This document shows, in pieces, positions 33,582 to 44,084 of a stretch of 64,000 bases of DNA. The DNA is from Calliphora vicina. Lineage: Eukaryota > Arthropoda > Insecta > Diptera > Calliphoridae. The first letter of the stretch is position 1. Each line of letters starts with the position of its first letter. Position numbers and translations under genes: made by a program. The notes under the pieces are model-generated. The model did no database searches, had not been told where the DNA came from, and saw only the letters and a program-made list of their open reading frames with translations. Location: the NCBI RefSeq assembly GCF_958450345.1, contig NC_088780.1, positions 132,198,226-132,262,225 on the forward strand, read 5' to 3'.

Positions 33582-35215
33582 GGGGCCATTTCATGTCAAG
33601 TGAACCAACTTTTGAAATCGATGAATTCCGATCGGGATGCAAGAAGGTTAGTTCTATTGGATAGTAACTCAGAAACAATTTTTCAACAATATCGGTGGAG
33701 AACTCTCTGAGTTAGAGGGGGTCAAAATTTTACATTTTGGCCAAGAAGGATTTTTTTCTTATCCATGTAACTTATTACCAATTGTTCTTAGCAAAATTTG
33801 CAATCTTTCGAAAAAAATATTAAAAAAAATAAAAAATTTTTTATATTTTTTTTCCGAAATCAAAAACTTTTTTGACTTTTTTCAAAATGGGCCCTTTTTT
33901 TCTTCAACTAAAGCTCAGACATTTTCCTTGAAGACCTATTTGGTCGCTTAGTGTGATGCGAGTGATGCGGGATATCTATCAAAATAAATATTTTGTAACA
34001 CACAATTTTTGACTTTTTATACCCTACACCGCCATAGTGGGGAGGGTATTATGCGTTTGTGCAGATGTTTGAAACGCCCAAAAATATAAGTCTAGCACCC
34101 ACCTTAAAGTATACCGATCGACTTAGAATCACTTTCTGAGTCGATTAAACGATGTCCGCCCGTCCGTCCGTCTGGTTGGCTGGCTGGCTGGCTGGCTGTC
34201 CATGTAAACCTTGTGCGCAGAGTACAGGTCGCAATTTTGAAGATATTTCGATTAAATTTGATACATATTATTTTCGGCTCAAGGACAAAGCCTATTGAAA
34301 CTGGCTGAAATCGGTCCATTATTTCACCTAGCCCCCATACAAATGTTCTCCCGAAATTGGACTTTATCGGTCATAAATGTTTAATTTATATATGTATCTC
34401 CACAAATTCCGCTCCAAATAAGTTTTATATACACAAAATTCATGTCACCAAATTTTGTTACGATCGGTCCATAATTAGTGATAGCTCCCATATAGACCCG
34501 TTTCCGAAAATCACTTTAACGTACATAAATCGCTTAAAAATGTTGGTAAACACACAAAATTCAACATAGATAACTTTAATATAGACATAAATCACACGAC
34601 CTAATTTCATGGTGATCGGTCCATAATTCATCATAGCCCCCAAATAAGGCCCACTTCCGAAAATCACTCAAAAATATAAATTATTGAAATTTTAAAAGAA
34701 AACTTTTTTTGCTCTTTTACTTAGTGTAGGGTATTATATGGTCGGGCTTGACCGACCATACTTTCTTACTTGTTTAAATTTCTTTTTAGCTTAATCAAAA
34801 GCTGAGATATTTTCCTTGAGGACCCTTTTGGTCGATTAGTGGGATGCGAGTGGGATATCTATCAAAATAAATATTTTGCAAAATCTAACTTTTTTTCAAA
34901 ATGGGCCCTTTTTTCCAAATTTTTTTTTTTGCTCAAAAGAAAGCTTAGCTCCATTCCTCTAAGATATTTTTGGCCCCTTAGTGGGATATCTATCAAAATA
35001 AATATTTTGTTAGTCAAGAAATACAATTTTTGAAATTTTTTGGAAAAATGGAAATTTTTTTCCAATATGGGCCCCTTTTTTAAAAATTTGTTTTTGTTCA
35101 AAAGAAAGCTTGATCCATTCCTTTAAGATCCGAGTGGGATATTTATCAAAATAAATTTCATCCCGATCGGAAGACATCGATTTCAAAAGTTGGTTCACTT
35201 GACACGAAATGCCCC
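33582..35215. mobile_element. foldback element with internal tandem repeats, copy 2
   Basis: About 60-bp terminal inverted repeats: GGGGCCATTTCATGTCAAGT..CAACTTTTGAAATCGATG at the left and the complement at 35155-35215. The interior units (AAAATGGGCCC, AAAGAAAGCTTAG, GTGGGATGCGAGTGGGATAT) are of the same kind as at 22762-24056. It is split by a DINE-type element at 34015-34772. Confidence 0.78.
34015..34772 (-). mobile_element. DINE/mini-me subtype (GGTCGGGCTTGACC hairpin), copy 1
   Basis: It starts TTTTATACCCTACACC, with a GTCCGCCCGTCCGTCCGTCT microsatellite and GGCT repeats, CTTGTGCGCAGAGTACAGGT, then GTGTAGGGTATTATATGGTC with the hairpin GGTCGGGCTTGACCGACC and the end CTTTCTTACTTGT. Same plan as the other DINE copies with different sequence. 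It is nested in the foldback element. The ORFs (70-71 codons) are repeat-derived. Confidence 0.75.
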
Positions 35216-35280
35216 ATTAATGAAATACAAATCATTAGTAAATAGCTACCGAGCAAAGCCGGGGCGAGGCGGTCAGCTAG

Positions 35281-35829
35281 TTATGAATAAAGTTTTGATC
35301 CCATGAATTCATATTTATCTATAAATATAAAGATCTCTATTTTGAATGTAATCTGAAAAAATTGTGTAGTAATATGGATATAAATACAGTATAAGAAGAG
35401 GTGACATATTAAAATCAAGACAGTAAAAAAAAATTTTAATAAAATCATTGACAAATTGTTGCTCTGTGCCCGGCACACTGTGCCTTCACACATCATTGTT
35501 TGTCCATTCAAAATGGTTGTGTTTCAAATACAATGAGTAAACGTACTGTTTCTTGTGCCACCTTCCGTTTGAAGTAAACTGTCTACCACCAACAGACCAT
35601 CATCTGTATAACTCGTACTTGTATCATTTTAATTTACTTACGAGTATATGACAATGTTTTTAATGTTTATTATACCCTACACTAAAACTCGTACTAAATT
35701 AAGCTAACTTAGTAAAGTGTATTTATTTTGTGTTATTATTATATTGTAAGTAGATCTTACTATCATTATCAGTCTGTATGAAAACAATCACAACCGAAGG
35801 AAATTATTATTTTGCCATTCTTTTGAGCA
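35281..35829. other. AT-rich interval, nothing recognised
   Basis: It follows the Helitron-like CTAG end. One 76-codon minus-strand ORF has no recognisable feature. Confidence 0.4.
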
Positions 35830-36548
35830 GTTTGGGATCACAAAGCTTATTTTCCTTAAAATCGCGGTATTTACGAAGTTATTAACGATTTAAGATATTT
35901 GAGATTTTTGATACTAAAAATCGATTTTTGTTATAAAATATGAGTGATCACAGATTGAGGTTATTTGACTTATAATCGCAGTATTTACAAAGTTATTTAC
36001 GATTTAAGATATTTGAGTTTTTTTATAGTAAAAATGGATTTTTGGTATAAAATATGAGTGATCACAGATTGAGCTTATCTTCCCTTAAATCGCAGTATTT
36101 GCGAAGTTAATAACGATTTAAGATTTTTGAGTTTGTTGATACTAAAAATCGATTTTTGATATAAAATATGAGTGATCACAGATTGGCCTAATTTTCATTC
36201 AAATCGCAGTATTTACGAAGTTATTAACGATTTAATATATTTGAGTTTTATGATATTAAAAATGGATTTCTTTAAAAAAATATGAGTGATCACAGATTGA
36301 GCTTATTTTACTTATAATCGCAGTATTTGCGAAGTTATTAACGATTTAAGATATTTGAATTTTTTTTATAGCAAAAATGGATTTTTGTTATTAAATATGA
36401 GTGAACACAGATTGAGCTTATTTTCCTTATAATCGCAGTATTTGCGAAGTTATTAACGTTTTAAGATATCTAAGTTTTCTAATATTAAAAATCGATTTTT
36501 GTTATGGAAAATTAATGATATTGCTTACAATCGCAGTATTTGCGAAGT
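35830..36548. repeat. 114-bp tandem array, about six units
   Basis: The anchor TATGAGTGATCACAGATTGA recurs at 35941, 36055, 36169, 36283 and (mutated) 36398, giving spacings of 114-115 bp. Each unit also has AATCGCAGTATTTACGAAGT and TTATTAACGATTTAAGATAT. Units diverge by scattered substitutions. The same motif order at the same period occurs at 42783-43053. Confidence 0.9.
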
Positions 36549-37381
36549 AATGTGCAGCACAAAATAAACACTTAAAGTGACAACACTCTAGATTATTTAG
36601 AGACAATTGTTTTCACGATATATAAATTTGAGTTAGCCAAGTGATTAGACATTAGTGACAATTACTGTCTATTTACAAGAATTTTCTGAGGTTTTAGTTA
36701 TTTGCTTATATATGAGTGTATATCAATATTAATAGGAGTGAAATTTGTGTAACTTTATTTATATATGCAGGGTATTCAATATTCGGCACAGCCAAATAAA
36801 CCAAATTCTAACAAATTCTGTCCTATCCTTATCCCAGATGTACTTTTGGACCACATAAAGAACATTTCATATGTACTTTCTTTGCTGTTGTTCCTTTTAT
36901 TAACCAGACACAGAGGCAATAAGGATAATGGCATAAATTCTTAAGTATTAAATACGTACACCAGTCGGTATTTATGTAACGCAAAAAGGTTTACTTTGTC
37001 ACACAACAAAAAAAAAAAAGCTCAACAAACTGAAATAAAATGAAATCACAAATTTAAGATGAATAATTTAAGGTAAAACGTCTAAACTTTTTTGTTGCTA
37101 GTTTTTATGTAACTTCAGGTAAAACTATTTTTAATTACAGGTTTTGTGGTAGTAAGTACACAGTTAAAGGAATGACAACAACATTTTTTTTTTAAATTAA
37201 GGGGAAGTAATAAAAAATTTAATAAAATTAGAAAATATTTAATGGTATCTATAAAACGTTAATAAATAAGGAACTAATATAAATTTTAAGAGGATTTGGG
37301 ATAGTTAAAACAAAAAAAAAAGCCATAAAATCTTACTTATAAATTGCTAGTTTTTATATGATTGTATCTTCTATATATATA
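36549..37381. other. AT-rich interval with a DINE scrap
   Basis: GGGTATTCAATATTCGGCACAGCC at 36770-36794 is a small remnant of a DINE end. The remainder is unassigned. Confidence 0.4.
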
Positions 37382-38129
37382 ACAAGTAAGAAAGTATGGT
37401 CGGTCAAGCCTGACCATATAATACCCTACACCAAGTAAATGAGCAAAAATATTTTTCTTTTAAAATATCAATAATTTATATTCGTGAGTGATTTTCGGAA
37501 GTGGGCCTTATATGGGAGCTATGACCAATTATGGACCGATCACCATGAAATTAGGTCGTGTGATTTATGTCTATATGAAAGTAATTTATGTTGAATTTTG
37601 TGTATATACCACATTTTTAAGAGATTTATGCATGTTAAATTGATTTTCGGAAGCGGGTCTATATGGGAGCTATGACTAATTATGAACGGATCGTAACAAA
37701 ATTTGGTGACATGAATTTTGTATATACAAAACTTATTTGGAGCGAAATTTGTGGAGATGCATTTATAAATTAAACATTTATGACCGATAAAGTCCAATTG
37801 CGGAAGGACATTTGTATGGGGGCTAGGTGAAATAATGGACCGATTTCAGCCAGATTCAATAGGCTTGGTCCTTGGGCCGAAAAAATTATATGTACCAAAT
37901 CGAAATATCTTCAAAATTGCGACCTGTACTCTGCGCACAAGGTTTACATGGACAGCCAGCCAGCCAGCCAGCCGACCAGACGGACGGACGGACGTCGCTT
38001 AATCGACTCAGAAAGTGATTCTAAGTCGATCGGTATACTTTAAGATGGGTGTTAGACTAATATTTTTGGGCGTTACAAACATCTGCACAAACGCATAATA
38101 CCCTCCCCACTATGGTGGTGTAGGGTATA
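37382..38129 (+). mobile_element. DINE/mini-me subtype, copy 2
   Basis: It reads ACAAGTAAGAAAGTATGGTC, hairpin GGTCGGTCAAGCCTGACC, TAATACCCTACACC, CTTTGTGCGCAGAGT-type core, CCAGCCAGCC and GACGGACGGACGGACG runs, then CCCTCCCCACTATGGTGGTG and TAGGGTATA. Complete at both ends. The ORFs are repeat-derived. Confidence 0.78.
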
Positions 38130-38810
38130 ACAAGTAATAAGGTATGGTCGGTCAAGCCCGACCATATAATACCCTACACTAAGTAAAAGAGTAAAAACAT
38201 TTTTCTTTTAAAATTTCAATAATTTGTATTTTTGAGTGATTTTCGGAAGTGGGCCTTATATGGGGGCTATGACCAATGATGGACCGATCACCATGAAATT
38301 AGGTCGTGTGATTTATGTCTATTTAACCGATTTATGCACGTTAAAGTGATTTTAGGAAGCGGGTCTATATGGGAGCTATGACTAATTATGGACCGATCGT
38401 AACAAAATTTGGTGACATGAATTTTGTGTATATAAAACTTATTTGGAGCGGAATCTGTGGAGATACATATATAAATTAAACATTTATGACCGATAAAGTC
38501 CAATTTCGGGAGGACATTTGTATGGGGGCTAGGTGAAATAATGGACCGATTTCAGCCAGTTTCAATAGGCTTGGTCCTTGGGCCGAAAAAATTATATGTA
38601 CCAAATTTGATCGAAATATCTTCAAAATTGCGACCTGTACTCTGCGCACAAGGTTTACATGGACAGCCAGCCAACCAGACGGACGGATGGACGGACGGAC
38701 AGACATCGCTTAATCGACTCAGAAAGTGATTCTAAGTCGATCGGTATACTTTAAGGTGGGCGTTAGACTAATATTTTTGGGCGTTACAAACATCTGCACA
38801 AACGCATAAT
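38130..38810 (+). mobile_element. DINE/mini-me subtype, copy 3, 3'-truncated
   Basis: It starts ACAAGTAATAAGGTATGGTC immediately after copy 2 ends and follows it closely to AACATCTGCACAAACGCATAAT. It lacks the CCCTCCCCAC terminal segment, being replaced by a Helitron-like start. The direct head-to-tail join suggests insertion into the end of copy 2 or tandem replication. Confidence 0.75.
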
Positions 38811-39420
38811 AAAAATGAATGAATATCTGTTTATTTATTTTTTTGTTTATATGTGACTTATAGGAGCCTGAACCACTGGACCGATCCTCTTGAAATTCTT
38901 ACTGAAAGGAACAATAGGATACTTTTTATTTTGAAATTTCAAGTGGAATATCTGGTAGTTTAATTATGAATACCGCAAAGCTTCGCGAAAATTATTTCAG
39001 TGCCATTGTGCGCTTCTTGGCTTATAATGGACGGAGTTGGAAAAATTGTAGTCCAAATAGTTATTTTCGAATATCTGCAGAACTATAACTATGACAGTCT
39101 TCATACTTTATACAAATCAATTTCTTATCAGTGCATGAAGTTTGGCTGAAAATGGACGGTATTGTATTAGCTGGAGTGGCAGCTCTCATACAATGTAAAT
39201 CCTTAATTTCGAATATCTGAAGAACTATAGTCGTAAAAGAATTTAAAATCTGTACAAATTAATTTCTAATCAATATACGGAGTTTGTCTAAAAATGGGCG
39301 GTATTGTATTAGTGGGCGTGGCACCTTTTATGCAAAATATATTGTTATTTGCCAATATTTATACCTGTGAAAGTCTTCAAACTTGATATGAATCAAATTC
39401 GTATCACTGCATGAAGTTTC
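38811..39420 (+). repeat. Helitron-like 5' fragment and GGGCGTGGC-type repeat
   Basis: AAAAATGAATGAATATCTGT followed by GAACCACTGGACCGATCCTC has the style of insect Helitron 5' regions. Downstream repeats of ATGGGCGGTATTGTATTAGT, GGGCGTGGCACC and GAATATCTGAAGAACTATA are shared with 20590-20835. No 3' end is seen. Confidence 0.5.
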
Positions 39421-39466
39421 GTACTATATTAAAGAGATAGGTTGCATTTCATCTTTAATATAGTAC
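39421..39466. repeat. 15-bp perfect hairpin
   Basis: GTACTATATTAAAGA and its complement are separated by 16 nt. It sits at the end of the decayed repeat. Confidence 0.5.
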
Positions 39467-39527
39467 CGTCGATGGCGTCAAACGCCAACCACGATAAGAG
39501 TAATATCTAATGTAGATACTAGAGTGT

Positions 39528-39815
39528 CCAAAAAAAAAAAAACGGCAAATTTAAAAAACCGGTTTTCGGTTTAATCGAAAATTTGTCTTTTCGAAAAAAC
39601 CGGTTTTGATTATTGTCTTTTAAAAAAAACGGAAATCTAGATTTTTTGAATACATAAATACCAAATATTGTCAAATGGTATAATTTTCTATAAAATAAAT
39701 CCATAATTTTAAAAATGGTATTAAAGTTTTTCATAAATATGTTTGAATAAGCTTTAGAAAATATATTTCATTAAAAACCGAAAATTTTTAAAAAGAAACC
39801 GAACCGGTGGAGTTT
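39528..39815. repeat. CCGGTTTT-rich subterminal region of a transposon
   Basis: TAGAGTGTCCAAAAAA at 39529 looks like a terminus, followed by spaced AAACCGG/CCGGTTTT motifs in both orientations and GAAACCGAACCGG at 39797. This is a hAT-like arrangement, but only one end can be argued. Confidence 0.4.
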
Positions 39816-39829
39816 ACAAAGATGAAATA

Positions 39830-42060
39830 TTTATTACCACTAAAAAATCAAAATTTATATTTTATTTGAACAAATATGTATTTAAATAAACAAGTGTCCG
39901 TTTACAGAATATCACAATATACGATCAATGTTATATTGTTTTACGTTATTTGATTGTAAAAAGTCAATCAAGACCAATAAAAATATTTGATCAATGTGAA
40001 CGTACCTTAATATCTTTACTTCTGTTAATCTTCAGTTGCTAAAGTTGGACTATTCTGCTTTTTATTTCCCATTATAACGCACTTGCTGACTTAAATACAA
40101 GATTATATGGTTAACTATGGTCGATTATATGTTAGAATAAGTGCTGTATGTGTATCTAGGTACATGCATATCTTTGATTGTTTTTATCAATTTATAGACA
40201 TGTAAACTTTACCTTTACTCCCATTTCCTTACAATGTTCAATAAAAATTTGTTGTTTGTAAATTTCAGTCTGTTTGCATGAATATATCGTCCCCTCAATA
40301 AAACAATAGTGTATAAGCATATACACCATTTTTCTACATAACTGATTTTAAATATGGTCAAAATTTGGTGTAATTCTACTTCCACAAAATTGGTCAAAAG
40401 ATCAATTGAAATATTACTTTTGTTCTAAATGTCTACTAATACAAACATTTTAAACTCAATTATTTCGAAATGATAAAAAAATTATACACTATTGTTTTAT
40501 TAAGGGGACTATATATACATATATGTATTCTTATGTGTATATGTATCTTTAGCTGGATGATAATAAAACGTCTAAACATTTCTAAATTCTTATCAACCTA
40601 GAAAAGTTCAAACACAATTCTCCCAATGTAAATAGAACTGAATGTGCTGATGTCAACGAAAAGTAAATGTAAATTTAATTCTAAAGTTTAACCCCAACTA
40701 ACCGGCAGCAACACCGCACCCTTTTCAATCTTCTTTTTCTGTAATACCCAGCAACAATTTCTTGCTTTTCTTTTTTATATTCTTTAAACGAGTCATTAAA
40801 TAATAATGGTAGAACAACGGAAGATAAAGGTGTTGAAATGTAGACTTTTATTAAATCAAATTTTATAAATGGCACACTAAATGTTCTTTTTTTTTGTATG
40901 TGAAAACATTTCCTTTTAATATTCAACAAGTAGCAAGCCCATGCCAAAAGAAAGTTTAAACTTTTATTTTCAAAACCTACTCACTCACACACACCTCATT
41001 AGCATCTTCCCTTAACCTTTCCTTTTGCTGATAACTCAATCAGTTTGTAGCAATTACCAACTTCAATTTATAAATTCAAGCCAACTTTCTTAGTAAACCA
41101 ACTCATTCAGCACTTAAGCATCTACACAACCGTCATTACCAAGACCACCCTTCATCCATCCATCCACCACCACTACTGGTAGCTTGCCCCGTAAATGCAT
41201 TAACATAAATTTGCATAAATAATAATATGGCAGGGCATTATTAAGGAAAAGTGCAAAGTATTAGTGACAAAAACAGCAAACATGAGCAGAAACAACAATA
41301 AAAACCGAACAATCGTAACAACCAACCAACTCTCCAAAGCCATGATATGGTAACCGCCTTAAATTAAGCTGGAAAGTGAAAGAAATGATATAAAAACATG
41401 GATTTAAATAAAATAAAAAATTTATTTTTGCAAAACTCGAAGCATTTATGGAATAAGGATCGATCTGTTTAAGGATGAGAGATGAAAATTACAATAAAAT
41501 AATAATCAATACAGGAGGTACACATGGACCATGTCCATTATGAGGCACGAAGCTTCTACTTATCAAAAATGTTCATAGCAAGCAGTTATTAGTATTGTTT
41601 GTAAGTACTTATGTCAACACTACATTTTTAAGCTGCTAACATTAACATTGAAGCTACTAAAATATCTAGAATTTGAACTTTCTAGTTTCGTACGTTAAGA
41701 TCATTCATGAAGCTACTGGAAAGAAGATGGTGCTGGGTATAAACAGTGGCTGAGGTTGCAATCGGTGGTCAGTTTAGCAGATGCGCTGTTAGAGTTTCCT
41801 CTGACCGTTTTCTCATATGTGTCTCTAGTCATCATTTTATATCCATACCCAGTCGTGTTCCCCTTCCAGTTTATTATTCTTTGGTCTACCCCACAGTGGT
41901 TTAAAAACGTTTTTGTTTGGTAATAAGTCGGTATCTCGGGAACTATTAAAGATATTGTTACGAAACTTCATATGGTTGGAGCTGAGGTGTTGTCGAGTTG
42001 ATTTACATTTGCTTAGCTTACTAGCGCTAATGGAGGCCAGTGCATAGCTCCTCAAAGTTG
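39830..42060. other. unrecognised, possibly single-copy DNA
   Basis: No repeat ends, tRNA or credible coding region. A CCATCCATCCACCACCAC run lies at 41156-41174. The short minus-strand ORFs (40215-40397, 40681-40947, 41837-42055) have no recognisable domains. The part from about 41875 shares a CACAGTGGT..GTGTTGTCGAGTT layout with 52409-52500 and may be a repeat. Confidence 0.4.
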
Positions 42061-42290
42061 GCCACTTCGGGTCGCAAATTTTTGAGAAAAAATCGCCAAA
42101 AATTCATTTATGATCCGAATGAGCTGAAATTTAAATATAAATAGTCCTTGAGAAGATCTACAAAAAATATGCTTACATATGTAGGTTATCTCTATAGATT
42201 TATTTTTTTTTTTAATTTTGCTCGATCTTTTTATGGTTTTTTAGATATGGTGGGCCTACGGAGGGTCGAAATTTATTTTTAAAATATCAG
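42061..42290 (+). repeat. dispersed repeat giving an uninterrupted reference for 59940-60830
   Basis: AAATATAAATAGTCCTTGAG, AAGATCTACAAAAAATATGC, TATGTAGGTTATC and GGTGGGCCTACGGAGGGTCG are contiguous here. The equivalent sequence at 59940-60830 is split by 60038-60710. Confidence 0.65.
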
Positions 42291-42545
42291 CTATATTGGC
42301 GATAAAATTTTAAGTAAAATAAAAACAACTTGCTAACAGTCATCTCGTCCGTATACAAAGTTTTTTCCGCGTTTTAGGAATTTTGATATTAGAAATTAAA
42401 AAATTTCAAAAATTGATTTGAGGACATTTGTGTCCATATTAATTCCAAATTTTGTTAAGATATCTTTAACCGTTAAAATTATACATTAATTAAGATTTTA
42501 TATTTATCTTCGTGGAAATTTGATTAGTTTTTAAGTTAAATGACG

Positions 42546-43463
42546 TTAGCTGACCCGACAGACATTGTCCTGTTCAAGTTAAAAAAATGCTTGAGTTCGA
42601 TTTATGAATTTGTCAGAAGAGGTTTGAAAAGGGTAAAAATAGTTAAAAAGAAAAAAAAAACGTATTTTTGAATGATATTTTTTAGTCATATAGAACATAG
42701 AATAAAATATACATAGAAGAGCTACTGAGAGACAAGCAACAACAGAATACATATATGTAAACAATGCAAATATTTTTAGTTTTTATATAATTAATCGAAT
42801 TCTGGTCTGAAAATAAGTGATCAAAGATCGAGCTCCTTTTCTTGATTAAACGCTTATTGGCCAAGTTATTAGCGATTTTAGAGATTGTGAGTTTTTGTAT
42901 AAAAAATCGATTTTTGGTCAGAAATATGAGTGACCACAGATCGAGCTCCTTTTCTTGATTAAACGCTTATTGGCCAAGTTATTAGCGAATTAGGATATTT
43001 TGAGTTTTCATATAAATAATCGAATTTTGATCTGAAATATGAGTGATCACAGATCGATGTATTTAATAAGTGGCCGTATTAGTGGACGTGGCCAATTTTT
43101 ATTTCCGTAAAAACTATTGCGGCCATTAAAAAAAAATAGTTAAATCGGTCCAGGCGTTCTGCGATTTTAGATATACATATCGAACAAAAAATTGGCGTGG
43201 TCAATTTTTCTTTCAGTAAAAACTTAAATTGGATTACTATGATCATTTAAACAAAAAATAGCCCAATCGATGTAGCCGTTTTCCGATTTTAGATAAATCG
43301 AAAAAATGTGGGCGTAAAAGTGGGCGTGGTAAATTTTTCATTCCGTAAAAGCCAAAGTTGGGCTATGACCAACATTTAAAAAAAAATTTGTCTCAATCCG
43401 TCCGCCCGTTCTCTACTGATGCAATTACCTACGAACGACATTTAATTTTTATTTATATAGATT
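42546..43463 (-). mobile_element. Helitron-like non-autonomous element 2
   Basis: Read on the minus strand it starts TCTATATAAATAAAAATTAA, continues AATGTCGTTCGTAGGTAATT and ends ACAATGTCTGTCGGGTCAGC then TAA. These start and end phrases are frequent in insect Helitron-like elements. The interior holds GGGCGTGG motifs and a short tandem array. The 3' end is CTAA not followed by T, so the exact boundary is uncertain. Confidence 0.5.
42783..43060. repeat. 113-bp tandem array, about 2.4 units
   Basis: TCGAGCTCCTTTTCTTGATT at 42828 repeats at 42941, and a third partial unit is at 43053. Units carry ATGAGTGATCACAGATCGA and TTGGCCAAGTTATTAGCGA, homologous to the 114-bp array at 35830-36548. Confidence 0.85.
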
Positions 43464-44076
43464 TAATTTTACTGAAATATCCATCTTCAAGTTCCAAGGT
43501 TTTCTCCAATATCCAAATACTTATATAAAAAGCCTTTATTTACTCCTCAAAAGTTCCACAAACCTTGCCCCCATTGACAAATTTGTACGTTTTTTTCTAA
43601 AACGATGAAAATGTTTTCCAAAAACTGAGTTTTTTTGGAAAAATGCCTACAGCGACGTTATTTACGGCGGGATAGTAAAAAAAACTTTGTAAGTATTTAA
43701 GAAACATATAGGGTTATACAAATATGGAGTTTTTTGGTGTATCGGTGTTTGTCTTTTTAATGTTTTTTACTCCAACCCTAAATCATATAGTGACTCTTCT
43801 ATTAAGGAGATCATTTTACATTGTTTTCTATATAACACCGAAAACGTCACATAAGGCTGTTTCCAGTGACATTCCCTTAAGATATGCGTGTTGTGCCTTG
43901 CAAAAGATTCAGCTTAAGGAAGGACACCAACAGTAATGTTTTTTAATCATAAATTTTTAAGTTGATTTTCATTTCACATGTGTGCTTTCAGCAGTCAAAC
44001 CAATTCAAGGATCCCCTTCGATTTTGCTGCCTCTTATGACCGATATTTCTATGTAATACAAACGTAATGAAAGCAT
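43464..44076. other. interval without assigned features
   Basis: Contains a 70-codon plus-strand ORF (43724-43936, hydrophobic start). I recognise no domain, no plausible splice context and no ribosomal start support, so I do not call it a gene. Confidence 0.4.
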
Positions 44077-44084
44077 ATCTATAT

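Larger units (their letters stand above)
32679..35280 (+). mobile_element. Helitron-like non-autonomous element (outer shell)
   Basis: The 5' end TCTTCTATAGATATAAAAAT, followed by GAGCGGCTGGAGCGATTTGG, is typical of insect Helitron 5' ends. The 3' end carries a GC-rich stretch CCGAGCAAAGCCGGGGCGAG and terminates CTAG (35277-35280), followed by T. A precedes the 5' TC, fitting A-T insertion without duplication. A DINE (32989-33571) and a foldback element (33582-35215) fill nearly all of it. No Rep/helicase coding is seen. Confidence 0.62.

Noticed and set aside
39830..42060. host coding gene in the cleanest unique-looking block
   Set aside because: No ORF above 90 codons, no codon bias and no convincing exon set could be assembled by eye.
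43724..43936. 70-codon ORF with hydrophobic N-terminus as a small secreted protein
   Set aside because: A signal-like stretch in AT-rich DNA is weak evidence; no mature-domain features or neighbours support it.
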